Assembly (NCBI RefSeq): GCF_900100385.1
Contig: NZ_FNFC01000002.1
Span: forward strand, 1-64,000
DNA from: Halovenus aranensis
Lineage (GTDB): Archaea > Halobacteriota > Halobacteria > Halobacteriales > Haloarculaceae
DNA length: 64,000 nt
Direction: 5' to 3'
Part shown: positions 1 to 8,552 of the stretch, piece after piece
How the letters are laid out: each line of letters starts with the position of its first letter
Position numbering within the stretch: the stretch's first letter is position 1
The notes under the pieces: model-generated
Database searches by the model: none
What the model saw: the letters and a program-made list of their open reading frames with translations, nothing else
Told to the model about the DNA's origin: nothing
Translations under genes and position numbers: made by a program

Positions 1-103
1 GAGATGGGCGTCCGGACAGTCACCGAGGGCGTCAGCGCCGACGACGGCCCACTCATCGACGACGAGGTGGTCGTCACTGCCGACGTCGACGGCGACTGCT
101 TCG
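1..103 (+). repeat. Near-identical repeat shared with bases 1690-1792
   Basis: Bases 1-103 match 1690-1792 with only two synonymous differences (positions 96 and 99). The match stops abruptly at 104 and probably extends leftwards beyond the window. It lies in frame inside both paralogous genes and points to recent duplication or gene conversion. Confidence 0.95.
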
Positions 104-1065
104 TTCAGGCAACCCCGACGTGTCCGGACTGTACGACTCCGGACCCGGGAACTGACGACTTCGACGTCTCCATCGAGAGCGTTGACAACAGCGGCTTCCC
201 GACGGTCGAGGTCACGGCACGCATAGACACGACTGCGGGTGGCAACGGTGACCTCGACGCCTCCAACTTCGGAATCTGTGAGGAGACTGTCGACGGACTC
301 GGTGACGGGTTCTGTGGGCAGACAATCCAGGCGGTCAGATTCGGTGGGGAACAGGAGGAGACGCTCGCGGATATCATGTTCGTCCTCGACACGTCGGGGT
401 CGATGATCGGCTCGAAGATAGATAGCGCGAAAGATGGTGCCATACAGCTTGTCGGTGGCGATACCGACAGAACAAACGACGCCAACGCGGGCGGCTTCGA
501 CCCGACGGTCAACGCCGGGCTCGTCGAGTTCGACGGCGACGCGACGCTGGTGTCGCCTCTTGGCACCGACCAGAACCAGCTCGAAGACGACATCGCTGGC
601 CTTACCGGGGGCGGCACGACGGACCTCGGTGCTGGCATCTCGACGGCAAACACCGAACTCCAGAACTCACAGAGCAACCGGGCTAACGCGCCTGACTTCA
701 TGATTGTCCTGGGGAACGGAGACACCTCGAACGGGGCCGGCCCGGCCGATACCGCCAAGAACAACGGGACGACGATCTTCGGTATCGCTTACGGCGACGG
801 CGCTTCGGTGACCGACTTCGAGGACATCTCCGGCGAGGTCCCGAGCGACCCGAACTATCAGGATTACACCTTCGACGCGGACCAGGACGATATCACGACC
901 ATCTTCGACGAGATTGGCCAGGAGATATTCGGCACGTACACCATCGAGTACGAGACGGCCAACTTCGCGACCGACGGAACCGACCGGAACGTACGGGTGT
1001 ACGTCGACGACCCTTCCGCAGGCGACGCTGATACCACTGGAAGCTACACGTCTCCCTCCTCTTGA
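1..1065 (+). CDS. Secreted VWA-domain surface protein, 5' end outside the window
   Basis: The reading frame is open at the left edge, so the true start lies upstream. The first 34 residues visible (from Glu-Met-Gly-Val) are identical to an internal segment of the next gene's product, which shows this is a paralogue missing its signal peptide only because of the window boundary. After a Cys-Phe pair the proteins diverge: this one runs through a Cys-rich linker into a von Willebrand A domain with a MIDAS motif (Asp-Thr-Ser-Gly-Ser, near base 390). VWA domains bind protein ligands through a metal ion. By analogy with the neighbour it is exported and probably sits at the cell surface, perhaps as an adhesin. 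No C-terminal anchor is visible. Adhesive function is inferred. Confidence 0.8.
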   Translation, partial: EMGVRTVTEGVSADDGPLIDDEVVVTADVDGDCFVQATPTCPDCTTPDPGTDDFDVSIESVDNSGFPTVEVTARIDTTAGGNGDLDASNFGICEETVDGLGDGFCGQTIQAVRFGGEQEETLADIMFVLDTSGSMIGSKIDSAKDGAIQLVGGDTDRTNDANAGGFDPTVNAGLVEFDGDATLVSPLGTDQNQLEDDIAGLTGGGTTDLGAGISTANTELQNSQSNRANAPDFMIVLGNGDTSNGAGPADTAKNNGTTIFGIAYGDGASVTDFEDISGEVPSDPNYQDYTFDADQDDITTIFDEIGQEIFGTYTIEYETANFATDGTDRNVRVYVDDPSAGDADTTGSYTSPSS

Positions 1066-1194
1066 ATCCGCGCTCATTTTTGCCGCTCTGTACAGGCCGA
1101 TTACTCTCGTGTTGCCCGTTGCCAATCGGCCCATGCTACCCGACATGAATCACATACAAAGGTGGGTACAGTCCGTCGGTACCACCACAGGATA

Positions 1195-2628
1195 ATGAAC
1201 CGCAGAACGTTCATCGTTGGTGCCGGTAGTACAGTGCTTGGCGGGAGCGCACTCGTTGGCTCTGGTGCCTTTTCCAGTGTCGAATCACAGCGGGCCGTCT
1301 CGATCGAGGTTGCGACCGACGAGAGCGCCTACCTCGGGCTGAAGCCCCTCGATACGCCAAACAGTAACAACTACGTCGCGCTCGACGACGAGGGCCATCT
1401 GACAATCGACATTGCCGAACACGACGATTTTGACGGCCCAGAGACACAGCCTGGCACGGGCGTCAACTCCGACTCACGAACGTACTTCGACGGGATGTTC
1501 GAGTTGTGTAACCAGGGCAAAGAGGGAGCCTGTCTCAGCTACTCGCTACCCGACGGCGTCGTCGCGAACGCCGTCGACGCCCAGACAGTGGCCTTCTATT
1601 ATGTCGAACGCGACAGCGACGGCGCGGTGACGAATCGCCGAGTCGTCCGAGAAGGGGAGAAACTCCCGCTTGCGCTGGGTGACTGTGCAGAGATGGGCGT
1701 CCGGACAGTCACCGAGGGCGTCAGCGCCGACGACGGCCCACTCATCGACGACGAGGTGGTCGTCACTGCCGACGTCGACGGCGATTGTTTCGGTGATGGC
1801 TCTGGCGAACTGACAGAGCTCGCGGTCCCAGTCGAACTGCGTACCGAGAAAGCGCTGGAAGACGACGAGTCAGTCGTCGCCGCGGTCGACCCCAGTCCGA
1901 TAAACGGCGGCGGAAGTCTGCAAAACCCAGTCCCGAAAGACGTGTCGCTCACCGGACAGCAGCCGGAGTCGACAGCCGTCTTCACGGTTGTGGCGGACCA
2001 GCAGCCGGTAGACTACGAGATTGCAGTCGACGTCGACGACGAACCGGCGGGACAGCCTGCCGCAGTCATCAGCGGCGACGGCCAGCAGGCCGACGTGCCT
2101 CCCGACGCAGACAGCGTCGTCGCCAATCCGGTCGAGATAGACGTTGCGCTGTCGCTGCCGACGAACGCGGACCCCGAGACAGAACTCGAAGCACAGTTCG
2201 ACCAGCTAACCGGCGAGACCTTCGGCACCAACGCCGTCGAAATCTGTGTTACGAGCGACGGTATAGACGGAGCCACCGAACTCGGCGTGCAAGTGACAGA
2301 CCACCACGGAACATTCGGACAGGCACCGACGACGTGGAACCCCAGTTCGTCGGACCTGGCATCGCTGCCCGTCGAGTTCGAGAACGGTATGGCCTGTTTC
2401 ACCGTCGGCAACCCCGGTGTTCCGCCCGCAGACCTGACGCTACTCTCTTTCGATGGCGGGCTGGAAACAGTCGACGATATCGAGAACATCGCCGTCGCTG
2501 TCGACGGGGATGAGCCCGACTCACTGGCGGTCAGAGGTGTCGACCTCTCGCAGCCGACATTCGACGTGTCCGGATATCAGGCCCGTGATACCACCCAACC
2601 GTTCGCTCAGTACCAAGCCGAGCGATGA
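1195..2628 (+). CDS. Secreted DUF1102/TasA-like surface protein
   Basis: The chosen start is the ATG at 1195, which gives a classical leader: Asn-Arg-Arg-Thr, a hydrophobic Gly/Ala/Val stretch, then Gly-Ala-Phe-Ser-Ser before the mature protein (477 residues). An upstream ATG at 1162 would add 11 residues ahead of the signal and is less likely. Haloarchaeal proteins with this leader and a following Ala-Tyr-Leu-Gly-Leu motif belong to the DUF1102/camelysin-TasA-like group, secreted beta-rich proteins processed by SipW-type peptidases. Residues from about 230 onward are acidic, beta-rich and lack recognisable enzyme motifs. Its N-terminal module is shared with the VWA paralogue just upstream. 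A filament or S-layer-associated role is inferred from the neighbouring signal peptidase and DUF5305 genes. Confidence 0.75.
   Translation: MNRRTFIVGAGSTVLGGSALVGSGAFSSVESQRAVSIEVATDESAYLGLKPLDTPNSNNYVALDDEGHLTIDIAEHDDFDGPETQPGTGVNSDSRTYFDGMFELCNQGKEGACLSYSLPDGVVANAVDAQTVAFYYVERDSDGAVTNRRVVREGEKLPLALGDCAEMGVRTVTEGVSADDGPLIDDEVVVTADVDGDCFGDGSGELTELAVPVELRTEKALEDDESVVAAVDPSPINGGGSLQNPVPKDVSLTGQQPESTAVFTVVADQQPVDYEIAVDVDDEPAGQPAAVISGDGQQADVPPDADSVVANPVEIDVALSLPTNADPETELEAQFDQLTGETFGTNAVEICVTSDGIDGATELGVQVTDHHGTFGQAPTTWNPSSSDLASLPVEFENGMACFTVGNPGVPPADLTLLSFDGGLETVDDIENIAVAVDGDEPDSLAVRGVDLSQPTFDVSGYQARDTTQPFAQYQAER
1690..1792 (+). repeat. Second copy of the 103-bp repeat at 1-103
   Basis: 101 of 103 positions are identical to the left edge of the window. 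It encodes the end of the conserved N-terminal module. Sequence after the repeat is unrelated between the two genes. Confidence 0.95.
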
Positions 2629-2757
2629 CGCCGCTAATGTGTCGACACCGAACGCGTCTGGTGGATATATAATAATGTTAAACGCGGTGCCTGAAAACAA
2701 AACATGCATTTGAACATCCACGTGAGTTATTTATTATTTATTGGGTTAATAGTTGTG

Positions 2758-2766
2758 TTTAAATAA
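2758..2766 (+). promoter_or_regulatory. TATA box for the HTH_10 regulator
   Basis: TTTAAATAA lies in a strongly AT-rich stretch (about 2724-2770) between the surface-protein gene and the regulator. Transcription would begin near 2789, giving a short leader before either candidate start codon (GTG 2815 or ATG 2854). Confidence 0.45.
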
Positions 2767-2853
2767 CTTTGCGACGAACAGGGATTCGTCGGCACGCGGC
2801 GTTCATTTGAGCCTGTGTTTGCCGGCGAACAGACGGGGAGAACGGAGATTTCC

Positions 2854-4437
2854 ATGATTGGACCACACACACATCGGGGTGACGTGCTCCGCGCCACGAC
2901 CGAAGAGGAATACGACGTACTCGTCGTCGAGGGCGAGAGAACAGCGGGCGCGGTCACGGAGCGACTCGAATCGGCTGACGAGACATTTACTCTCACGGAG
3001 GCGGTCGTTCACACCGCCGACGATGTCGACGACAGGGTCACCGACACCGAATGCATCGTCTGTGGGCCCACACTTGGCGCGAACGGTCGGTCTGCGGTCC
3101 TCTCTGCGGTAGGGTGCCGAGACATTTGTCGCTGTCCCGTAGTCGTCGTCTGTGAGACCGCTCAGGCGTGTGAGTCGCTTCTCGGTCGCGATGTCGTCAC
3201 AGACTGCATCCCGGGGAGTCAACTGGGCCAGAGTCCGACACTCGCCTGCCGAATCAGCACGCACATCGAGTCCTACCGTACCCGTCAAGCGCTCGCAAAC
3301 GCAGACCGGGCAAAGTTACAGATTCTCGAAACGCTCCGGGAAGCAGTCTCACAGCAGGAGGTCGGCACGGCATTCTGCCGCCTCCTGGTGAACGCCTACG
3401 GCTCTCAGTGTGCCTGGATTCGCACGACACAGGGACGTGGCGAACTCACCAGACAGTGGGCGGCCGGTGACACAGGCTACGTCAGCGACGTACTCGACGC
3501 CGATACCCGCGCTACTGAGCCGAGTATCAGAGCCTTCCAAACCGGTGATGTGACGGCTTTCGCACCGATTAACGGCGAAGACGGGGGGTGGCAGGCGACC
3601 GCGGCCGAGCACGGGTTCGGCAGTGCAGTCGGCGTCCCAATCGCCTATCAGGGAACCGTTTTCGGCGCACTCTCGGTCTACGACGAGATGTGTTCGATTC
3701 CGTCGGGGACGCGGGACTTTCTCTCTTGGTTCGCGCAGATTGTGGGGTACGCCCTCCGTGCGGCGGCGTGGCGCGAAGCGGTCCTGTCGGCGGCACCGGT
3801 CGCGGTCGAAGTCGAACTCACCGACGAGTCGGTGCCGCTGATCGACAGCCTCCAGGGGTTACCCGACGAGACACGTCTCTCGGTGCTGTCGGCGATACCA
3901 CGCGAAGAGGCTGTCCTCTATGTCATAGAGTTAGACGAAGGCCCGCCAGACGAGGCCCTACCCCGACTCGAGAGAGCCAGTGAGGGCGTTGCCGTTCTCA
4001 CCGAACGACCGCCCCGGTTCGAGGCGCTGTTCCGACAACCGACACCTGAGACAGTGCTCATGACACACGGGGGCCAACTCGTCAGCGTTTCGGTCACGCC
4101 GGAGGCAGTCGTGATGACGGTCGCAGTCCGGAGCGAACAGCGCGTCGAGGGGCTGTTCGACGCGTTCGAGTCCGAGTACGATGCCGTCTCGATAGGTGCC
4201 GTCTGGTCCAGAGGCACCGAAGAGCCGACCGGCTACGGCGATATTGCCGAGGCACTCACGCACCGCCAGCGACAGGTCCTCGAGTTCGCTTATCTCAACG
4301 GCTACTTCGACCAGCCCCGACGACACAATACGACAGAAATCGCGAAAAAACTCGGACTGAGCCGGCAGACCGTCTCGCAACACCTCCGTACGGCCCAACG
4401 AAAGCTCCTCCGTGAACTCCTGGAGCCAGAACGGTAA
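2854..4437 (+). CDS. Bat-like regulator with GAF and HTH_10 domains
   Basis: A protein of about 527 residues. The first 140 residues form an alpha/beta pseudo-receiver-like region. A GAF domain follows (roughly 160-320, with a typical Ala-Val-Gly-Val-Pro segment). The C-terminus is an HTH_10 DNA-binding domain: Leu-Thr-X-Arg-Gln near residue 475 and the helix-turn-helix Glu-Ile-Ala-Lys-Lys-Leu-Gly-Leu-Ser-Arg-Gln-Thr-Val-Ser. Bacterio-opsin-activator-like proteins of this build are haloarchaeal transcription regulators sensing light, oxygen or redox through GAF/PAS modules. The ATG at 2854 is preferred; a GTG at 2815 would add 13 residues. It sits amid the surface-protein genes and may regulate them, which is inference. 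Confidence 0.8.
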   Translation: MIGPHTHRGDVLRATTEEEYDVLVVEGERTAGAVTERLESADETFTLTEAVVHTADDVDDRVTDTECIVCGPTLGANGRSAVLSAVGCRDICRCPVVVVCETAQACESLLGRDVVTDCIPGSQLGQSPTLACRISTHIESYRTRQALANADRAKLQILETLREAVSQQEVGTAFCRLLVNAYGSQCAWIRTTQGRGELTRQWAAGDTGYVSDVLDADTRATEPSIRAFQTGDVTAFAPINGEDGGWQATAAEHGFGSAVGVPIAYQGTVFGALSVYDEMCSIPSGTRDFLSWFAQIVGYALRAAAWREAVLSAAPVAVEVELTDESVPLIDSLQGLPDETRLSVLSAIPREEAVLYVIELDEGPPDEALPRLERASEGVAVLTERPPRFEALFRQPTPETVLMTHGGQLVSVSVTPEAVVMTVAVRSEQRVEGLFDAFESEYDAVSIGAVWSRGTEEPTGYGDIAEALTHRQRQVLEFAYLNGYFDQPRRHNTTEIAKKLGLSRQTVSQHLRTAQRKLLRELLEPER

Positions 4438-4467
4438 ATCTCACTGCCCGAACGCGTTCGTAGCCAC

Positions 4468-5028
4468 CTACCGGCAGCCGAGGTAGACGCCTGCGACGGC
4501 CGCGACGCCCAGTGCCGACCAGTGGGCTGGCGAGAGAATCGCCACGGCTGGGAGGCCAACCGCGGCACCGCCGGCCAACAGCCAACTCGCGACGACGGCC
4601 GCGAGCATCGCTGCCTGGGCCACGTCCTCGATACCGTCACCGAGACACTCCTCTGGCGTCGACTCGCCGATGTCGCCGGTGTACGCTGCGAGCTGGTCGA
4701 TGGCAGGCCCCAGCCTGACGTGTTTCGCTCGCTCGTCGTAGTTGATAGTTCCTGTCTCGTCGAGCTTTGGCAGGTGTGTCTGAATAAGTGAGATATACAC
4801 GCTCTGGCGGTCGTTTCGGGACGGTGGGCTCTTGCCGGTCTCCTCGGCGGCAATCTGTTCGGCAATGTCCCTGGCCGGCGCTTCTCTCGTCTGATGGAGG
4901 ATACGTAGTACCGCGCGACGCCTGTTGTTCCGCAGTAACTCGTGAATTTCACCCTCGTCGAGCGTCGATTCGTTCGTGCTATTTCCCCGACCTCCTTCCC
5001 GCTGTTTCGATAGCTGAATCTTACTCAT
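4468..5028 (-). CDS. DUF7344-like winged-helix protein with C-terminal membrane segments
   Basis: The 186-residue product has an acidic N-terminus, then a winged-helix fold (about 25-120): a leader helix, a motif Ala-Arg-Asp-Ile-Ala-Glu-Gln-Ile, and Leu-Pro-Lys-Leu-Asp-Glu-Thr-Gly followed by a short wing. This matches the haloarchaeal DUF7344 family, small DNA-binding proteins. Two hydrophobic segments close the protein (about 137-158 and 164-184), so it may be a membrane-tethered regulator. It is convergent with the HTH_10 gene (30-base gap) and divergent from the secreted-protein gene at 5250. The family label is from recognition of the pattern; the target genes are unknown. Confidence 0.7.
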   Translation of the reverse strand: MSKIQLSKQREGGRGNSTNESTLDEGEIHELLRNNRRRAVLRILHQTREAPARDIAEQIAAEETGKSPPSRNDRQSVYISLIQTHLPKLDETGTINYDERAKHVRLGPAIDQLAAYTGDIGESTPEECLGDGIEDVAQAAMLAAVVASWLLAGGAAVGLPAVAILSPAHWSALGVAAVAGVYLGCR

Positions 5029-5249
5029 GTTGCCCCCGCACCTGCATAGTCCATGTGTAACCCTATCAAACGACTACCTGCAAACGACATTCTATTGTAT
5101 AAATATTCCGGATGTATATATGAGAAAAAACGCGACGGACGATAACCGGCGATTAGGTCTGGGGTTTTCGCGGTACACGCGGTATAACATGTTCTAACAG
5201 TCCGTTATGGGGACCATAGCTAAGCACGTCATCGTTGTGGTGCTATGAT

Positions 5250-6161
5250 ATGAGACGCCGAGAGCTTCTGTTCGGCGCGGTCAGTGTGGCGACGGGTGCG
5301 GGCCTTCTCACGGGCGCACAGGGGGTTTCACGCTCTGGGTCACAGCGGACCGCACGGGTCGCGGTCGAGGGCGAGGACGACGCCTACGTCGGTCTCGAAT
5401 TCCGCGACCGACTCATCCTTGACGGGACGGGAAACTGTACCGAGACCGCTGACATCCTCACCGTCACGAACCAGTCGAAGCTAGAACTCACGAACTTTCA
5501 GGTAGATATTACGCTCGACAACGCCGACGCGTTCGAGATTACGGACACGTCCGTTCCCGACAGTCTCGCGACCGGCGAGTCGGGAACGGTGACTGTTACG
5601 GTCGCGAGCGCTGGGTCGGAGAACACGGTGGCGACGGTCGACCTCGTCGCCAACACCGACGGGGACGACCCACAGTCTGTGCTCGGAACCCAGGGGCGTT
5701 TCGAGCTACACCGGTCGTGGGACCTCGCGCTTCGTGCCAACTGTGCCGTGTCCGGACCCGAGGTCAGCTTCGTGGCGTTCGTTCCCGGGGGTGCCACCGA
5801 GGCGACTGCGCTTTCGACGCCGACCGTCGAGTCGATGGCCAGAAACGCCGACGGTGAGGTCACGCTCGTCGAGTGGCAGTCGGAGGTCTCGGTGGCTGAG
5901 GTAGTCGTCTACGGCGGCCGAGAGTGGTTCCTGTGCGATGGCGGAACACACGGGACAGCCGGGACGAACGAGCGTGAGACCGACTGTCGGAAGCTGGGGG
6001 TTGGTACCTGCGTCGGTGCCGAAAAACCGTACCGGTGCCCCAGTTCGCCCGGAGAAAAACAGCAATGCGTGAAATACAGGCTCGGCAGCGACGGTCTCAC
6101 CGCCAGGACACAGACAGCAGCCGAGTGCCCCAGCGGATGTACCAGCGGAGACGGTAACTAA
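5250..6161 (+). CDS. Secreted TasA/DUF1102-like protein with Cys-rich tail
   Basis: The start is ATG 5250, giving Met-Arg-Arg-Arg-Glu-Leu-Leu-Phe-Gly followed by a hydrophobic leader and an Ala-Tyr-Val-Gly-Leu-Glu motif in the mature protein. That motif is equivalent to the Ala-Tyr-Leu-Gly-Leu motif of the gene at 1195. Residues about 65-150 read as a beta-sandwich of the kind seen in archaeal surface proteins (Leu-Thr-Val-Thr-Asn repeats with Gly-Glu-Ser-Gly-Thr-Val). The last 80 residues carry seven cysteines, unusual for haloarchaeal secreted proteins and likely disulphide-bonded or metal-binding. It lies upstream of the signal peptidase on the same strand but is separated from it by a minus-strand gene. 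Confidence 0.7.
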   Translation: MRRRELLFGAVSVATGAGLLTGAQGVSRSGSQRTARVAVEGEDDAYVGLEFRDRLILDGTGNCTETADILTVTNQSKLELTNFQVDITLDNADAFEITDTSVPDSLATGESGTVTVTVASAGSENTVATVDLVANTDGDDPQSVLGTQGRFELHRSWDLALRANCAVSGPEVSFVAFVPGGATEATALSTPTVESMARNADGEVTLVEWQSEVSVAEVVVYGGREWFLCDGGTHGTAGTNERETDCRKLGVGTCVGAEKPYRCPSSPGEKQQCVKYRLGSDGLTARTQTAAECPSGCTSGDGN

Positions 6162-6166
6162 CTACA

Positions 6167-7000
6167 CTACCGATCTGTTCCAGTGAATAGACTGCCACAT
6201 TCCGGACAGTCGAGCGAGATGCTCTGGATGTCCGACCCACAACAGCTCGACATCGTTTCGACGTTTTCTTCGAGTTGCTCGTCACAGGCAGGACACCGCT
6301 CCAGCATCGCCCGCAGCCTGACGAGATGCTCTGTTCTGGCATGGTCGGGCAGTTCACTCCAGCCGGAGACCCACTCGCCCAGTGTCGGGTCTGCGGCCAG
6401 GTCGGCGAGAAACGCCCCTTTCGAGGACCACTGTGCGATTCGGTCGCCCTGGTATCCGACGACGAATCCTGCCGACTTCTCCTCGAAGGACAGTGCTGCC
6501 GGGTCGACGCGTATCGTCGCCGCGAGCTGCTCTTTGGCCCGCTCGTTGTCACGGAACCGCTCGATTCGCCGCCACCAGGTCTCGCGGAACGACGGTGCCA
6601 GACACAGGTCATCCACGTCGGCACAGGGCTCGACGACTCCCGCGCCGACGAGTTGCTGTGCCGGCTCGTCGGTCTCGTCGGACGGACCGACGGCAGCCGT
6701 CTGTGTCGCGCCAGCGCCGTCGGTCGCCGTCGGCTGTTTCCCGAACAACACGAGGACTTGCTCCGGGAAATACCGCTGTGTGAGTGTCGGCGTCCCGGGC
6801 ACCAGATATCCTCGGAAGTAGATTGCGAGGACAGCGACGACGAACGCTGTGACGCCGAGTGAAACAGTGACGACCGCGAACGCCCCGGCGACACCCCCTG
6901 CAATCACGAGATTCACGGCGGTACACGGAAGACAGCGGTTCGGGCCGACGTATTCGTCTTGCCGGAGCCGACTGTGGATAGTGCGTATCCGAGATGGCAT
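6167..7000 (-). CDS. Membrane protein with C-terminal zinc ribbon
   Basis: The start at 7000 gives Met-Pro-Ser-Arg-Ile-Arg-Thr; longer versions add an unlikely Cys-rich leader. A conserved N-terminal Asn-Arg-Cys-Leu-Pro-Cys-Thr motif is followed by one or two membrane segments (about 30-70). A soluble acidic region follows, and the C-terminus has four Cys pairs (Cys-Pro-X-Cys, Cys-Cys, Cys-Pro-Glu-Cys) typical of a rubredoxin-like zinc ribbon. I recall this Asn-Arg-Cys-Leu-Pro-Cys-Thr type as a conserved haloarchaeal membrane family, with no established function. It is divergent from the signal peptidase gene across a shared 215-base promoter region. Confidence 0.65.
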   Translation of the reverse strand: MPSRIRTIHSRLRQDEYVGPNRCLPCTAVNLVIAGGVAGAFAVVTVSLGVTAFVVAVLAIYFRGYLVPGTPTLTQRYFPEQVLVLFGKQPTATDGAGATQTAAVGPSDETDEPAQQLVGAGVVEPCADVDDLCLAPSFRETWWRRIERFRDNERAKEQLAATIRVDPAALSFEEKSAGFVVGYQGDRIAQWSSKGAFLADLAADPTLGEWVSGWSELPDHARTEHLVRLRAMLERCPACDEQLEENVETMSSCCGSDIQSISLDCPECGSLFTGTDR

Positions 7001-7180
7001 ATCGCGCCGTAACGCGGCCACCACATTTGGTATGATGCACGTACCTGAATCGCCCCGGCATGGGCCGTGGTCCGCGGACAGATACACAGGGAATATTCCG
7101 GAGTATGGCCCGGTTGTCGCCGGTATAAGGAGGAATTAAATAATCCATTGGCCGGAGTAGGCTCCGCCAGCACTCTTGGC

Positions 7181-7225
7181 ATGAGACTGAGAACAGCCGT
7201 GGGAGGGCGGTCGCGATGGGGGTAG
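7181..7225 (+). other. Possible 14-codon upstream ORF overlapping the signal peptidase start
   Basis: ATG 7181 opens a 14-codon frame ending in TAG at 7223-7225, ten bases past the signal peptidase ATG at 7216. A TATA-like ATTAAATAA lies at 7134-7142. The peptide (Arg-rich) is unlikely to function itself, but translation could affect initiation at 7216. Confidence 0.2.
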
Positions 7226-8382
7226 TCAACCGGATAGCCAACTGGCTGTTGCTGGTGTTATTGGTGCTGGTGGCCGTTGCGCTGGTGTCGACTGTCGTTA
7301 TCGGTCAGCCGGCGGTTCTCGGCGTCATCGAGAGCGGAAGCATGGAGCCGACGCTGTCGACCGGTGACGGCTACGTGCCGATTCCCGCAGTTCTTGCTGG
7401 CGATGTCGAGACGGGTGACGTTGTCACGTTCGAATCGAGTGGTATCGAAGGAGGGCAACCGACCACCCATCGCGTCGTAGAGGTCACAGAGTCCGGATAC
7501 ATCACGAAAGGGGACGCGAACCCGGTCACGGACCAGGATACCGGCGCACCCCCGGTCGCCGCCGAGGAGATTACCGCCGTGGCCCTCGCCGTAAACGGCG
7601 ATGTCGTTCGGATTCCAGGAGTGGGCGTGGTCGTGGGTCTGCTCCGCGGTGGGATATCCTGGCTCCAGGAGACGCTCGCGTCGCTGTTTGGAACAGACCT
7701 CTTTGGCGGTGAACGAGGGCTGGCACTCACGCTATTCGGTGCCGGGATAGCATTGCTTGGCACCGAATTCATCGTCGAGCGACGGGGGCGTTCCAGGGGG
7801 GACCGGTCGCGGTCGCGCTCTCGGTTCGACTGGAACCGAATCGACAATAAACTCCTCGTCGGTGGCCTCGTCGTCCTGTTGATGCTCGTTGCGACAGTAG
7901 GGATGCTCGTCCCCGCCGGGTCGACGACATTCGAGCTCATCAGCGCGGAATCAGACGCCGAGACGCCGCGTGTGACACAGGTCGGTGGCACCACCGAACG
8001 ACCCTTCGTCGTGGAGAACGGGGGCCTGCTGCCGGTCAGAGTCATCGTCGAGTCGGAGTCAAACGGCCTCACTGTCGAAGACGAGCGGTTCTCACTCTCG
8101 CGGGGCGGCGTCCACGAGCAGACGATAACCACGTCAGCGCCCCAACAGACAGGCCTCTACCGGCGCTCGATAACCGAGTATCGCTACTTCCAACTGCTTC
8201 CGCCGGCGGTCATCGACTCCCTCCACGAGGTCCATCCGGCAGCCGCGCTGTTGGCGATAGACCTGCTCGTCGGGGTCGTTGCCGGCAGCGTCGGGCTGTT
8301 GGCCGTCGGCACCGGCCGCCTCCGGACGCGGTCACGCTCTCGCCCTCGAAGCGGTCTCACAGGTCTATTCGACCGGAGATAG
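7216..8382 (+). CDS. Archaeal signal peptidase I (S26B, SipW-like) with extra C-terminal domain
   Basis: Cleaves signal peptides of exported proteins at the outer membrane face. Catalytic Ser42 lies in Ser-Gly-Ser-Met-Glu-Pro, directly after the N-terminal membrane helix (11-29). His85 (Thr-Thr-His-Arg-Val) replaces the bacterial Lys, as in the archaeal/ER type, and Asp100 lies in Lys-Gly-Asp-Ala-Asn. After the peptidase domain come a helix near 170-190, a second membrane helix near 213-235, an extracellular beta-rich domain, and a final helix near 345-365. At 388 residues it is much longer than the minimal peptidase. Location beside TasA-like proteins and DUF5305 suggests it is dedicated to them, like SipW for TasA. 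Confidence 0.88.
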   Translation: MGVVNRIANWLLLVLLVLVAVALVSTVVIGQPAVLGVIESGSMEPTLSTGDGYVPIPAVLAGDVETGDVVTFESSGIEGGQPTTHRVVEVTESGYITKGDANPVTDQDTGAPPVAAEEITAVALAVNGDVVRIPGVGVVVGLLRGGISWLQETLASLFGTDLFGGERGLALTLFGAGIALLGTEFIVERRGRSRGDRSRSRSRFDWNRIDNKLLVGGLVVLLMLVATVGMLVPAGSTTFELISAESDAETPRVTQVGGTTERPFVVENGGLLPVRVIVESESNGLTVEDERFSLSRGGVHEQTITTSAPQQTGLYRRSITEYRYFQLLPPAVIDSLHEVHPAAALLAIDLLVGVVAGSVGLLAVGTGRLRTRSRSRPRSGLTGLFDRR

Positions 8383-8384
8383 CT

Positions 8385-8546
8385 ATGAAACATCAACACA
8401 CGCCGAAACGACACGCCGGTGTATCGCACACCTCGGGGACAGCCGGGGGAGTCACAGAGTACGACAGCCGACCGAGCGCCACCAGCCGGATGCGGTGTCG
8501 CCGTCGGCCCGCCGGAACTGCCGCCGGTGTGGGGACAGTGAGGTGA
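8385..8546 (+). CDS. Doubtful 53-residue basic ORF filling the gap
   Basis: An ATG two bases after the peptidase stop opens a frame that ends six bases before the DUF5305 start, filling the gap almost exactly. The product is rich in Arg, His and Ser and poor in acidic residues, unlike the surrounding proteome, and has no recognisable motif. It may be fortuitous. Confidence 0.2.
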   Translation: MKHQHTPKRHAGVSHTSGTAGGVTEYDSRPSATSRMRCRRRPAGTAAGVGTVR

Positions 8547-8552
8547 CGCGGT

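Noticed and set aside
105-764. Long minus-strand frames opposite coding genes (for example 105-764, 9911-11140, 11189-12322, 45464-47152, 58423-59955)
   Set aside because: They mirror the GC-rich codon periodicity of real genes with archaeal motifs on the other strand, and their products are Arg/Ser/Val-rich without domains.
8385-8546. 53-residue ORF as a confident gene
   Set aside because: It fills the gap neatly, but the basic composition and lack of motifs are unlike the surrounding proteome; kept only as a doubtful feature.
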